Shown here one piece after another: positions 18,402 to 27,216 of a stretch of 63,372 nucleotides of DNA; positions within the stretch are counted from its first letter, which is position 1; the number at the start of each line of letters is the position of its first letter. Both the position numbers and the translations under genes were made by a program. This stretch comes from Polyangiaceae bacterium (GTDB taxonomy: Bacteria; Myxococcota_A; Polyangia; Polyangiales; Polyangiaceae). The notes under the pieces are model-generated. The model saw only the letters and a program-made list of their open reading frames with translations. It was not told the DNA's origin and searched no databases. The stretch lies in contig JAKLKA010000028.1 of assembly GCA_023150915.1 (NCBI GenBank), positions 1-63,372 on the forward strand. The letters are read 5' to 3'.

Positions 18402-20146
18402 GCGCCGCCTCCGGCGATCTGGCTCTTCAGGGTCGCGAGCCGCGCGCTCACCTCGCCCAGCCGCCCGGCGTCCCGCTCGGCGCGAGCCAGCTCCACGGCC
18501 TGGTCCACGGCGCCCGCTTCGCGCTCGGTGCGCACGGTGGCCAGCACCTCGATCACCTCGCGGTGCAGCTCTTGTCCCGCGGTGACCACCCACTCGTCCA
18601 GGCGCTGGGCGAACTCGTCGACCATCTCGTCGATCTTCGGCCCGACCTTGGCCGCCGCCTCGCGCAGCACCACCGGGCCGAGCTCGAGAGCGCGCTTCTT
18701 GATCTCGGCCTCGGTGCGACCGCGGTTCCACAGCGCCAGGGCCGGCGCCGCCGCCAAGAGCAAGCCGCCGAGCAGCGCGTTGGCGAACATCACCCCCATG
18801 CCCAGGCTCAGCACCGCGAAGATCCCGACGTCGTAGGCGAAACGGTCGACCTCGATGGGCGGCGCCTTGAGATCGGCGCCCATGGCGGTGCTCACCCGCT
18901 TGCCCACGTCGTGGGCGTCGTCCTTGACCAGCGCGACCATGCGCTCGCCCAGGGCCTCGAGCGCGGCGGCGATCTCGCGGGTCTCGAGCTCGGCCCACTC
19001 GCGGAAAGAGTGCTCGAAGAACGGCCCGAGGTGCTGCTTCAGATCGTCGCCGCTGGCCTGCTCCAGGATGGCCGGCAGCTGCCGGACCACGTCGTCGCAG
19101 AAGCGATCCAGGTCGCGCCGCGCCCAGGCCTTGATGGCGCCCGCCTCTTCACGGATCGCCAGCCGGCGCTTCTCGATGGTCTCGGCCTGGCCGGCCAGAT
19201 CGGCCTCCAGCATCTCGATGCGGCGCGCGAGCTGCTCGGCGCTCATCGCCACCGCGCGGCGCCGGGCGTCCACCCCGCGGCCCAGCACCACCGCTGCCGA
19301 CAGGCCCTCGCCCAGGGCGTTGTCCAGCAAGATCCGCCCGCGCTCTTCCGCCAGAAAGCGCATCAGGTGATCCACCAGCTCGCGTATCCCGCTCTCGCCC
19401 ACGCGCCCGCCGAGCGCGGCCTGCGCGCTCACCGCGAACACCTGCGGATCTTTGACCAGCGCCCCGAGCCGCGACCGCACGTAGGCCAGCGCCTCGGCCC
19501 GCTCGTCGGGGCTCCAGATGTCGCTCTTGGCCACCACGAAGAAGATCTTCTCTCGGCTCTTGCCGATCAGCTGCTGCTCCAGGAATTGTCGCTCGCTCTC
19601 TTTCACGGGCTGGCCGGCGTCCAGCACGAACAGCACGGCGTCCGAGCGCGGAATGTAGCCATAGGTGATCTCGGCGCGGGTGAGCGAAAGGTCGTTCACG
19701 CCGGGGGTGTCGACCAGCACGATGCGCTCGCGCAAGAGGTCTGCCGGGAAGCCCACCTCCACGTAGCTCACCGGCTCGTCCGAGCGTGCCCCACCGGTCG
19801 CGAAGCTCTTCACGTCGTCGAACGGCAGCGGCTGCTCTTGCCCCGAGGCCAGCACCACCTTGGCGCTGGGGCTCTCGGCCCAGACGATGTGATGAATCAC
19901 CGCGGTGGTCGGCGTCACGCCGATCGGCAGCGCCGCCTGACCGAGCAAGGCGTTCACGAAGGTGCTCTTGCCGTGGTTGAACTCGCCCACCACCACCAGG
20001 TGGAAGCGGTCGGTCTCGAGCTTCTTCACCAGGTCAGCGTCCACGCGCTCGGCCAGCGTGGATGCGCCGACGCTGCGGGCGACGTCGCTCAGGCTGCCGA
20101 GCGCTTCGATGACTTCGAGTTTTCGTTCGCGAAAGGAATCGAGCAT
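18398..20146 (-). CDS. Dynamin-like large GTPase
   Basis: 582 aa from MLDSFRERKL. GTPase domain: P-loop VVGEFNHGKSTFVN (about 52), switch Thr in TPTTAVIH, G3 DTPGVND (about 140), G4 AKSD (about 190). A long helical stalk follows with Arg/Glu-rich heptads. A hydrophobic pair (IFAVLSLGMGVMFANALLGG, about 430-465) could be a membrane-inserting paddle, and the protein ends in a second coiled region. Bacterial dynamin-like proteins remodel or protect membranes. The argH start overlaps its stop, an odd operon partner. Confidence 0.9.
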   Translation of the reverse strand: MLDSFRERKLEVIEALGSLSDVARSVGASTLAERVDADLVKKLETDRFHLVVVGEFNHGKSTFVNALLGQAALPIGVTPTTAVIHHIVWAESPSAKVVLASGQEQPLPFDDVKSFATGGARSDEPVSYVEVGFPADLLRERIVLVDTPGVNDLSLTRAEITYGYIPRSDAVLFVLDAGQPVKESERQFLEQQLIGKSREKIFFVVAKSDIWSPDERAEALAYVRSRLGALVKDPQVFAVSAQAALGGRVGESGIRELVDHLMRFLAEERGRILLDNALGEGLSAAVVLGRGVDARRRAVAMSAEQLARRIEMLEADLAGQAETIEKRRLAIREEAGAIKAWARRDLDRFCDDVVRQLPAILEQASGDDLKQHLGPFFEHSFREWAELETREIAAALEALGERMVALVKDDAHDVGKRVSTAMGADLKAPPIEVDRFAYDVGIFAVLSLGMGVMFANALLGGLLLAAAPALALWNRGRTEAEIKKRALELGPVVLREAAAKVGPKIDEMVDEFAQRLDEWVVTAGQELHREVIEVLATVRTEREAGAVDQAVELARAERDAGRLGEVSARLATLKSQIAGGGA

Positions 20147-20205
20147 GGGGGCTTTCGGAGTGTAGGCGGTTTGTCCGGGAAGAAAATGGGGCGAGCGGGC
20201 GCCCC

Positions 20206-21102
20206 TCACCCCACGACTTTGACGATCTCGTGCACCTTTTCGTCCACCTGCACCATGCTCAGACCGTCGCTGCCGAGCCCCACGTGTTGGCGGAACAGCG
20301 CGCTCTGCCCGAACAAGCGCAGCGCCAGCACCCGCTTCGGCAACCAGGGGTGGGTGGCCAGCACTTCGCTGAAGCGACCCACCGAGCCCTGCGCCTCTTC
20401 GTGCTGCTCCAGAAAGGCCTCGATGTTCAGCTCGTCGTAGAGCTTCTGTGATCCAAGCGCCAGCTTGGTCAGCGCCCGTGACGTCACCTCGAGATCCCGG
20501 GCACACAGCGCACCGGCGCGATCGCAGGTGACCTCGGCGCGGCGCGACCACGCCCTGAGGGCCAGCACCGCCGGCAAGCTGGCATAACGCAGGAACAACC
20601 CGGCCATGCGAGTCAGCATGTAGAGCGCGGTCAGGTACACCACGTGGTTATTGTGGATGTGCCCGCACTCGTGGCCGATGACGCTCATCAGCTCTTCGTC
20701 CTTGAGATGATCCACCAGTCCCGAGTGCACCATGATGAAAGAGTCGTCGTTGGTGCCGTAGGTGGCGGCATTGAGGTGCGGGTTGTTGACCACGTAGAGG
20801 GTCGGGGTGGCGATGCCCAGGGTCTGCCCACAGCGCTCGGCCAACGACTGCACGCGTGGGAACTGGCGCGGCCCGACCTTGACCGCGTGCCCGAGCAACT
20901 CGGCCTTGCCGATGTGCTTGAACATGCGGACGCCCGCCGCCACCGCCAGCTCCACCGGCTTCATGGTCTCGAAGGCCGCGCGAGTCTTGCGGTCCCAGGC
21001 ATAGGCATAGGCGTGAGCGCTCTCACCCGACCCCGCCCCCGGCTGACCTTTCTTCCTGTCTTCGACGAACTTCTGAAAATCGAGGGCTTCGACGCGGGCC
21101 AT
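20206..21102 (-). CDS. M48-family zinc metallopeptidase
   Basis: 298 aa from MARVEALDFQ. Zinc motif HECGH (HExxH) in MSVIGHECGHIHNNHVVY near residue 142, followed by two hydrophobic segments and the third-ligand region SRRAEVTCDRAG (E-x-x-x-D type). Typical of M48B/HtpX-like or YcaL-like proteases, which cut membrane or misfolded envelope proteins. There is no N-terminal signal, and helices flank the active site, so it is probably inner-membrane bound with a cytosolic active site. Lies 59 bp upstream of the dynamin-like gene on the same strand. Confidence 0.9.
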   Translation of the reverse strand: MARVEALDFQKFVEDRKKGQPGAGSGESAHAYAYAWDRKTRAAFETMKPVELAVAAGVRMFKHIGKAELLGHAVKVGPRQFPRVQSLAERCGQTLGIATPTLYVVNNPHLNAATYGTNDDSFIMVHSGLVDHLKDEELMSVIGHECGHIHNNHVVYLTALYMLTRMAGLFLRYASLPAVLALRAWSRRAEVTCDRAGALCARDLEVTSRALTKLALGSQKLYDELNIEAFLEQHEEAQGSVGRFSEVLATHPWLPKRVLALRLFGQSALFRQHVGLGSDGLSMVQVDEKVHEIVKVVG

Positions 21103-21154
21103 GTCGAGCCAAGGTAACGTCGCCCCCGGGGCCCCGCAATCGCGGCCGCTTCGA

Positions 21155-22120
21155 TCAGCCGAGCGCGGCGAATGCCGCGTCGAGCGCGCCGGCCTCGATT
21201 TGGTCCAGTCGCGCGAGAAATCGCCGATAGTCTCGGAGCGGGGCCTGGCCCGCGGCCGCGCGCAGGGAATAGTCCGTGATGCGCGTGGTGGCAAAGCGCA
21301 GGGCCGCGAGCGCGCCCTCCACGGGCAGCGCCGCCCGCTCTGCCAGCGTCAATCGACGCACTGCGTGATACCCAGCGAGCAGCGCCCGAGCCAGCCGAGT
21401 GTCGAACTCGCTGCCGAAGCACCACGCGTGCACACACACCATCAGATCGTAGGCGTACGCACCCTCCGACGCACTCTCGAAGTCGATCAGCGCCGCGATC
21501 TGCTCGCCGTGCCAGAGCACATTGTCGCGGAACAAGTCGCCGTGGATCAGACCGGATGGCAAGCCGCGGGCCCGGCGCGCGGAGAAGTGCGCCAGGCGCG
21601 CGGCGATCGCGCGCGTCACCGGCTCGAACGCCGGCGCCTGGCGTGCCGCCCGCGCGAGCCGGGCCTCGAGATCGGCCCGCTCGAAGCGCCCCGGCGGCGC
21701 GCTCGCGACGGTTGCCCGGTGCACGCCTGCCAGCGCGGCCCCCACCGCCGCGGCGTGCGCCGCGGTCACGCGCGCTTGACACACGATCGCGCCGTCGACC
21801 CAGGGGAAGAGCGCCACCGGCTTGCCGCAATGCACGCCCAGCGCGCCGCCACCGGCCGCCTCGAACGGCTCGGGCGTGGGCACCCCGGACCGCGCCAGCG
21901 ACGAAAGGATAGCCAGCTCGCGCTGGGCCCCGACCGCGTTCTGCTCTTCGTACACCCGCAAGAACACCCGCCGGCCCTCCCCGGTCTCGAGCGCGAAGTT
22001 GGAGTTCACGCTGCCGCCCTGCACGGGCGTGACGCGCGTCACTTCGAGCCCGAACCCGCGGGCGATGCCGCGAGCGTCGTCCAGCTCGAGAGGGGTGAGG
22101 AGTGCCATTGCCCGGCTCAT
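21155..22120 (-). CDS. thrB: Homoserine kinase type II (APH-like)
   Basis: 321 aa; an internal ATG at 22108 (MALLTPLELDD) is an equally good start. Aminoglycoside-phosphotransferase fold: NSNFALETGEGRRVFLRVYE (nucleotide loop and Lys/Arg), catalytic HGDLFRDNVLW, metal site LIDFESA. The phrase GAYAYDLMVCVHAWCF after it matches type II ThrB. It phosphorylates L-homoserine in threonine synthesis. A choline- or aminoglycoside-type kinase is the main alternative. Divergent from hflX with only 27 bp between the starts. Confidence 0.82.
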   Translation of the reverse strand: MSRAMALLTPLELDDARGIARGFGLEVTRVTPVQGGSVNSNFALETGEGRRVFLRVYEEQNAVGAQRELAILSSLARSGVPTPEPFEAAGGGALGVHCGKPVALFPWVDGAIVCQARVTAAHAAAVGAALAGVHRATVASAPPGRFERADLEARLARAARQAPAFEPVTRAIAARLAHFSARRARGLPSGLIHGDLFRDNVLWHGEQIAALIDFESASEGAYAYDLMVCVHAWCFGSEFDTRLARALLAGYHAVRRLTLAERAALPVEGALAALRFATTRITDYSLRAAAGQAPLRDYRRFLARLDQIEAGALDAAFAALG

Positions 22121-22147
22121 GCTAGCCTGAAGCCTCTCGCGAGGCGG

Positions 22148-23857
22148 ATGACGGAAGTCTACGGAAACACCACGGGCCTTTCGCCCAGCGCGCTCCGCGC
22201 CCTCGAGCGCATCTACCGCCGCCGTGTCCCGCTCGACTGCATCGCCACGCCCGAGCTGGTGCGATCGCTGGCCGAGGCCTCGCGCGAGAGCCAGCGCCAG
22301 GTCGGCGCCCTGGTGCACCGCTCGGGCCAGGTCGACACCGTGGTGGTCGGCAGCCCCAGCGGGCTGATGCTGCCCGACATCGGACGGCTGCGCGCCGCCG
22401 AAGGCCGCTTTCGCGCCCTGCGCCTGGTGCACACCCACCTGCACGGCGAACCGCTGACGCGCGACGATCTGGTCGACCTCACCCGGCTCAGGCTCGATCT
22501 GGTCGCGGCCATCGTGCTCAGCCGCGAGGGCGAGCCGCGGACCATGACCTGGGCCTACAACGTGCCCACGCGCGGCGGCGCCGGCGTGCCGTATCAGATC
22601 GCTGCGCCCACGCCCTGGGGTTCGCCGCAGCCGGACTTCGGTCAGCTCATCGCGGCGCTCGAGCGCGAGTTCGGCGAGGCCGACCGCCTGCGCGAGGTGC
22701 GCGCCAAGGACGGCCGCGCGATCTTGGTGCACGTGGGCGACAAGAAGACGCCGGGCGCTTCGCAGCGCGCCGCGGCGCGCCTGGCCGAGCTCGCCAGCCT
22801 GGCGCACACCGCCGGCGTCGAGGTGGTCGACCAGGTGGTGCAGCTGCGCGAGCGCGTCGATCCCAAGCTGGTGCTGGGCCGCGGCAAGCTGGAAGAGACG
22901 GTGATGCGCGCCATCGAGCAAGACGTCGAGACCCTGATCTTCGACCTGAACCTGACGCCGGCGCAGGCCCACGGCATCAGCCAAGAGACCGACCTGAAGG
23001 TGATCGATCGGAGCCAGCTGATCCTCGACATCTTCGCGCAGCGGGCCGAAACCCGGGACGGCAAGCTGCAGGTCGAGCTGGCGCAGCTCAAGTACGCGCT
23101 GCCCCGGCTGGGGCTGAAAGACGACTCGCTCAGCCGGCTCACCGGCGGCATCGGCGGGCGCGGCCCCGGCGAGACCAAGCTCGAGATCGGCCGTCGCCGA
23201 GCGCGTGATCGCGTGGTGCAGCTCGAGCGCGCGCTGGGTGAGCTGGCGAAGAAGCGCGCCGAGCGCCGGCGCCGTCGCGACCAGAGCGGTATCCCGGTGG
23301 TGGCCATCGTGGGCTACACCAACGCGGGCAAGAGCACCTTGCTCAACACGCTGACCGACGCCGGCGTGCTGGCCGAGAACAAGCTGTTCGCCACGCTCGA
23401 CACCCGCGCACGCCAGCTTCACCTGCCCGACGGCCGCGACGTGGTCTTGATCGACACCGTGGGCTTCATCCGCGACATGCCCGAGGGCCTGTTCGCGGCC
23501 TTCCGCGCCACCTTCGAAGAGGCCGCCGAAGCCGACCTGGTGCTGCACGTGGTCGACGCCGCCGATCCCGAGCATGCCGAGCACGAGCGCACCACCGTGG
23601 GGCTGCTCGACGAGCTGGGCTTGTCGGGCCTGCCGCGCCTCACCGTCTACAACAAGGTCGACCAGCTCGAGCCCGCCGAGCGGGACGCGCTCGAGCGGCT
23701 GCCCGACGCGACCACCATCGCGGCGCTCCACAAGGAGACCACCATCGCCCTGCTGCGCCGGGTGTCTGCGCTGCTCGGCCAGCCCCCGGCCGAGCCCCGG
23801 CCCCGGGCGGGCGCCGGCGCCGAAGGCCCAGAAGCCCACGATCAGGCCGGGGTCTGA
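22148..23857 (+). CDS. hflX: Ribosome-associated GTPase HflX
   Basis: 569 aa from MTEVYGNTTG with GAGG just before. Longer than E. coli HflX (426 aa) because of an extra N-terminal domain of about 180 residues (LRALERIYRRRVPLD ... VPTRGGAGVPYQIA). The HflX core follows: GRGKLEET (about 258), the glycine-rich GGIGGRGPGETKLE, P-loop VGYTNAGKSTLLN, DTVGFIRDMP and NKVD. HflX splits stalled or inactive 70S ribosomes, especially in heat shock. The long N-terminal form is shared with many delta-group and archaeal-like HflX proteins. Confidence 0.94.
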   Translation: MTEVYGNTTGLSPSALRALERIYRRRVPLDCIATPELVRSLAEASRESQRQVGALVHRSGQVDTVVVGSPSGLMLPDIGRLRAAEGRFRALRLVHTHLHGEPLTRDDLVDLTRLRLDLVAAIVLSREGEPRTMTWAYNVPTRGGAGVPYQIAAPTPWGSPQPDFGQLIAALEREFGEADRLREVRAKDGRAILVHVGDKKTPGASQRAAARLAELASLAHTAGVEVVDQVVQLRERVDPKLVLGRGKLEETVMRAIEQDVETLIFDLNLTPAQAHGISQETDLKVIDRSQLILDIFAQRAETRDGKLQVELAQLKYALPRLGLKDDSLSRLTGGIGGRGPGETKLEIGRRRARDRVVQLERALGELAKKRAERRRRRDQSGIPVVAIVGYTNAGKSTLLNTLTDAGVLAENKLFATLDTRARQLHLPDGRDVVLIDTVGFIRDMPEGLFAAFRATFEEAAEADLVLHVVDAADPEHAEHERTTVGLLDELGLSGLPRLTVYNKVDQLEPAERDALERLPDATTIAALHKETTIALLRRVSALLGQPPAEPRPRAGAGAEGPEAHDQAGV

Positions 23858-23901
23858 ACAAAGTCCGCAACTGGCCCCGCGGGCCCGCCGATGGGGGCCC
23901 C

Positions 23902-24318
23902 ATGCGAGCGTCGTTCTGGGCCGTCACCCTCTGCCTTCTCGCCACCGCCTGCGGCGGCGGTGGAATGTCCCGCGCGCGCCATGCTTTCGACGAGGGGCGG
24001 CACGCCGACGCCGTGGACGAGCTACGCGCCCTCGAGGCCCAGGCCGCCGGCTTCGACTCCGACGATCACGCCCGCTACGCGCTGGTGCGCGGGCTCTCGC
24101 ACTTCGCCTGTGGCGATCTGCGCGCGGCCGCCACCTGGCTTGCCCAGGCCCGGGCCGCCGGCGCCGCCGATCCCGAGCTGTTCAGCGTCTCGGAGCGCGG
24201 GCGGCTCGACGCCGCGTGGCGCAGCATGGGGCTCATGCCTGGCGAGTCGGCGCGGATCACTTCAGGGCTTCCGGCAGCCGTGCCAGCGCACTCCGAACCG
24301 CCGCACGCATCGCGTTGA
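23902..24318 (+). CDS. Small TPR-like lipoprotein
   Basis: 138 aa. Signal peptide and lipobox in LLATACGGGG (Cys about 17). The rest reads as two to three TPR-like helix pairs (ARHAFDEGRHADAVDELRAL, LSHFACGDLRAAATWLAQAR). The C-terminal 20 codons overlap, antisense, the end of the next gene (24257-24318). Function unknown. Confidence 0.7.
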   Translation: MRASFWAVTLCLLATACGGGGMSRARHAFDEGRHADAVDELRALEAQAAGFDSDDHARYALVRGLSHFACGDLRAAATWLAQARAAGAADPELFSVSERGRLDAAWRSMGLMPGESARITSGLPAAVPAHSEPPHASR

Positions 24319-24715
24319 GCTCGACGGACTTCACCTGACTTTGGCGATCGCTGGCCTGGGCTCGCCCCTGGATCACCGCGTGAATGCTGCCGCCCCGCGC
24401 TCGCCGCAGGGTGGCGCTGACCACCGCCACGCTCTCGGTTTGATTCGAGCTCTCGCGCGTGGCCATCTTCACCAGCGCGGCCGAGAGCACGAACCTGTCC
24501 TGCGCTTTGACCTTCGACAGGTCGACTTCGCCCAGCTCGTGCTCCACCATGCCGCGGAACGCGCGCTCCAGGTTGGGGTCGCTGCGGGTGACGCGCACCT
24601 CGCCCAGCGCCACCGGCGACGAGCCCGCGTCCGCGCGGGCCGCGAAGCCGCCCACCGCGACCAGCCCGAATAGCACGGCAAATAGCCTTCTCCTGCTCTC
24701 CAGAAGCGCGCGCAT
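24257..24715 (-). CDS. Secreted hypothetical protein
   Basis: 152 aa. N-terminal signal peptide (RLFAVLFGLVAVGGFAARADAG). The mature part is a small alpha/beta domain: VALGEVRVTRSDPNLERAFR, SKVKAQDRFVLSAALVKM, SVAVVSATLRRARGGSIHAV. This alternation of a strand and a long helix resembles small exported domains seen repeatedly in Polyangia. Function unknown. Convergent overlap of 62 bp with the TPR lipoprotein gene. Confidence 0.72.
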   Translation of the reverse strand: MRALLESRRRLFAVLFGLVAVGGFAARADAGSSPVALGEVRVTRSDPNLERAFRGMVEHELGEVDLSKVKAQDRFVLSAALVKMATRESSNQTESVAVVSATLRRARGGSIHAVIQGRAQASDRQSQVKSVELNAMRAAVRSALARLPEALK

Positions 24716-24797
24716 GGTGGACTCCTTGGGCGCGGCCGAAGGGTGGCTCGCGGCCCACTTCGACGGCTAACAGGCGCCCGCCGATGCGGCCAAGTTA

Positions 24798-25283
24798 TCA
24801 CCGCGCCGCTTCGATGCGGTCGGCGCTGACGGTCTCGTCCCAGGCCGTTTCGTAGCCTTCATAATGAACCAGGTAGCGATCGGGCCCCGAGACCCCGACG
24901 ATGGTCGCCACGTATTTCGAGCCGCGCCACTTCACGCGCACGCGATCACCCGGCTTGTAGGGCGAAGCGTTGGGTGTTGGCTCCGAGCCCTTGGGGGCCA
25001 CGCCGCTGGCGCGCGCGACCTTCTCGGGCGCCGGCGGCGCCGCCACCGGACCGTCGATGCGGCCCTTGATGCGATCGAGCGTGACGTCCTCGTCCCAGCG
25101 CGCGTCGTAACCGTCGAAGTGCACACGGAAGCGCGCGTTGCCCTTCTTCTCCAAGATGTACGCCGGGTAGTCGCGCCCCTCCCACTCGACCCAGACGTAT
25201 TCGCCGACCCGATAGGGCTCTTTGCAGGCCACCAGCAAGAGGGCCAATGCAAGCCAGCGGATCAGGGCAGGCGTTCGGGACAT
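24798..25283 (-). CDS. Lipoprotein with two Tudor/chromo-barrel-like domains
   Basis: 161 aa. Lipobox LLLVACKEPY (Cys about 20). Two similar domains follow: residues about 22-76 (YVWVEWEGRDYPAYILEKK ... RVHFDGYDARWDEDV) and 110-160 (RVRVKWRGSKYVATIVGVSG ... LVHYEGYETAWDETV). The pattern G-x-x-V-x-V-x-W-x-G-x-x-Y-x-A-x-I ... Y-x-V-H-Y-x-G-Y ... WDExV is that of the Tudor-knot/chromo-barrel fold, better known from eukaryotic chromatin readers. A lipobox places it in the periplasm or at the surface, so it cannot read nucleosomes. The start overlaps the upstream stop (TGATG). Confidence 0.8.
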   Translation of the reverse strand: MSRTPALIRWLALALLLVACKEPYRVGEYVWVEWEGRDYPAYILEKKGNARFRVHFDGYDARWDEDVTLDRIKGRIDGPVAAPPAPEKVARASGVAPKGSEPTPNASPYKPGDRVRVKWRGSKYVATIVGVSGPDRYLVHYEGYETAWDETVSADRIEAAR

Positions 25284-26200
25284 CAATACGGAGAGACCGA
25301 CGTGAACCCCTTGGCGTGGGGCGCCGGCGCGATCACGACCACCACCAGCTTGCGATTGTTCCAGTAGTAAGACTCGGGGTCGACGCCGGTCAGACCGACC
25401 ACCGTCCCGATGATCGCCCCGTCGTTGTTCTTCAGATCGCCCCGCGAGACCTTCTGGCCCGGCTTCAGATCCGAGATCGACGACGCGAACACGTTGCGGA
25501 TGCGCTCGGCCGCCATCCCTTCGCTCGGGTACACGAACATGTACTGCTTCACCAGCACGCCGCCGGGGCCCGAGTAGAGCGCCCCCAGACTGTCGACCAC
25601 GTCGGCGGGCACCTTCTCGAGCGGCGCAGTCCCCACCAAGCGATAGTCGCCCACCTGCGGACGCACGATCTCGCGCAGCGAGCCGCTGTTCGGCACGCCG
25701 CTGCTGGGGCCCGACGAGCCGCCACCCCCCGACGAGCCGCCGAGCACGACCAGCATGATGATCAGGCCGACGCCCATCAGCCCGGCAAACACCGCGCCCA
25801 GACAGCCGGCAACGCCGCACCCGCCCAGCACCTTCAGCTTGCCGCCGTCGTCGTCGGGCGGGGGCGCGACCGGCATGGCGCCGGGGGGCGCGCCGTAACC
25901 CGGAGGCTGCGCCGGGGGCGCGCCGTAACCCGGAGGCTGCGCCGGGGGCGCGCCGTAACCCGGGGGCTGCGCCGGCGCGCCGTAACCCGGGGGCTGCGCC
26001 GGCGCGCCGTAACCCGGAGGCTGCGCCGGGGGCGCGTAGCCGGGGGTGCCCGCCGGCGGCGCGTAGCCCGGCTGCCCGGCAAAGGGCCGTGGCCCGCCGG
26101 GCGCCGCGGGGGGCGCCTGCGCCGGCAAGGTGTGACCACAGTTCTGACAGAAGCGCGCGCCGGTCTCGAGCTGCGTGCGGCACTGCGGGCAATAGTTCAC
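25283..26200 (-). CDS. Zinc-ribbon membrane protein with PGYGAPP repeats
   Basis: 305 aa, GTG start at 26200 inside the stop of the PrsW-like gene (GTGA). N-terminal zinc ribbon CPQC...CQNC. A Pro/Gly/Tyr/Ala repeat tract follows (about 45-105; AQPPGYGAP units), then a transmembrane helix (GLMGVGLIIMLVVLGG, about 143). The C-terminal domain of about 140 aa (about 165-305) binds nothing obvious (LREIVRPQVGDYRL ... YYWNNRKLVVVVIAP). The zinc ribbon should be cytosolic and the C-terminal domain outside. Function unknown. Confidence 0.8.
   Translation of the reverse strand: MNYCPQCRTQLETGARFCQNCGHTLPAQAPPAAPGGPRPFAGQPGYAPPAGTPGYAPPAQPPGYGAPAQPPGYGAPAQPPGYGAPPAQPPGYGAPPAQPPGYGAPPGAMPVAPPPDDDGGKLKVLGGCGVAGCLGAVFAGLMGVGLIIMLVVLGGSSGGGGSSGPSSGVPNSGSLREIVRPQVGDYRLVGTAPLEKVPADVVDSLGALYSGPGGVLVKQYMFVYPSEGMAAERIRNVFASSISDLKPGQKVSRGDLKNNDGAIIGTVVGLTGVDPESYYWNNRKLVVVVIAPAPHAKGFTSVSPY
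25891..26034. repeat. 27/30-bp tandem repeat, five units
   Basis: Units begin at 25891, 25921, 25951, 25978 and 26005 with lengths 30, 30, 27, 27 and 30. Each starts cgccgtaacccgg and encodes one AQPPGYGAP or AQPPGYGAPP repeat of the zinc-ribbon membrane protein. Length differences are whole codons. Confidence 0.9.
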
Positions 26201-27192
26201 GACGCACCTCCTTCCAGGGTGCGTCGGCGCTCGACCAGCGCGGCGCGGATCTTGGCGACCTCGGCGTCTACCCGCGCGCGGCGCGCCGGATCGGACTCGC
26301 CGGCCAGCCGCGCCTTGGCGAAGGCGAGCTGCACTTGCAGGTTGTGCACGCTGCGCAGGCCAAAGAAGTACCCCAGCTTGAAGCTGAAAAACGCCTTCAA
26401 ATACACGATCTGCCGCGCCAGCACGCTCTTGAGCACCGGCAGGTCGTGGGGGCCCACCGCTCCGGTGGCCAGCTCGTCGTCGAGCTGGCCGTGGATGGCG
26501 CGGCGTTCCGCCAAGAGCGCGTACGCCGCGACCAGTCCGATCAGCAGCACCGGCACGCCCAGCGCCAGGTTGGCCCGCAGCGCGCCGCTGTCACCCAGGG
26601 CGTTGCCGTGCCGCAGCTGGTGATAGAGCGCGTCGGCGATCACCGCGCCGATCAGCGAGCTCACCGGCACCACGGCGCGCAGCACGGGCGCCTTGGCCTC
26701 CGAGGCGAGCCCGAAGCCCGCGCCGATGATCGCGCCCACCACGCCGTCCGACAGACCCGAGAGCGCCAGCTTGCCGAAGCTTCCGACCTGCGACACCGCG
26801 AGCCCAGGAATGCTGACGGCGCTGAAGGTGAGCTGGTTCACCAGCTGCTCACCCACCCCGAAGCCCAGGCCGCCGCAGGTGCCGTACACGATGCCGTCCA
26901 TGGTGCCGTTGAACTCTTCCCAGCCGCGGCGCTGGCCATAGGCCACCAGCACGCCCACCCCGCCGCCGATCGCCAGGAACTTCACCAGCTCTTTGAGCGC
27001 GGCGCTGGCCCACAGGTTCAGGCCGAGCGTGCTCTGGTTCACGCCCAGCGACGTGGCCACGGCGCCCAGAGCGCCCAGCACGAACACCATCAGCATGGCC
27101 CAGAGCGGCTCTTTCTCGTTCATGTCGACGAAGCGCACGACCGAGAGATAGAGGACGGCGAGCAGCAGCGTGGAAATCAGGGTCGAGGTCAT
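26197..27192 (-). CDS. PrsW-like membrane protein with altered active-site motifs
   Basis: 331 aa, about eight transmembrane helices and a helical cytosolic tail. NEKEPLWAML after the first helix and the GLGFGVGEQ block match PrsW/CPBP-like intramembrane proteases. In PrsW the first motif is E-E-x-x-K; here it reads KELVK (67-71), so one Glu is Lys, and where PrsW has a catalytic His this protein has GLSDGVVGAIIGAG. It may be a non-proteolytic member. It heads a coupled set with the zinc-ribbon and Tudor-like genes. Confidence 0.7.
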   Translation of the reverse strand: MTSTLISTLLLAVLYLSVVRFVDMNEKEPLWAMLMVFVLGALGAVATSLGVNQSTLGLNLWASAALKELVKFLAIGGGVGVLVAYGQRRGWEEFNGTMDGIVYGTCGGLGFGVGEQLVNQLTFSAVSIPGLAVSQVGSFGKLALSGLSDGVVGAIIGAGFGLASEAKAPVLRAVVPVSSLIGAVIADALYHQLRHGNALGDSGALRANLALGVPVLLIGLVAAYALLAERRAIHGQLDDELATGAVGPHDLPVLKSVLARQIVYLKAFFSFKLGYFFGLRSVHNLQVQLAFAKARLAGESDPARRARVDAEVAKIRAALVERRRTLEGGAS

Positions 27193-27216
27193 CGGGCATC
27201 CCCCTCGTCGAGCACC

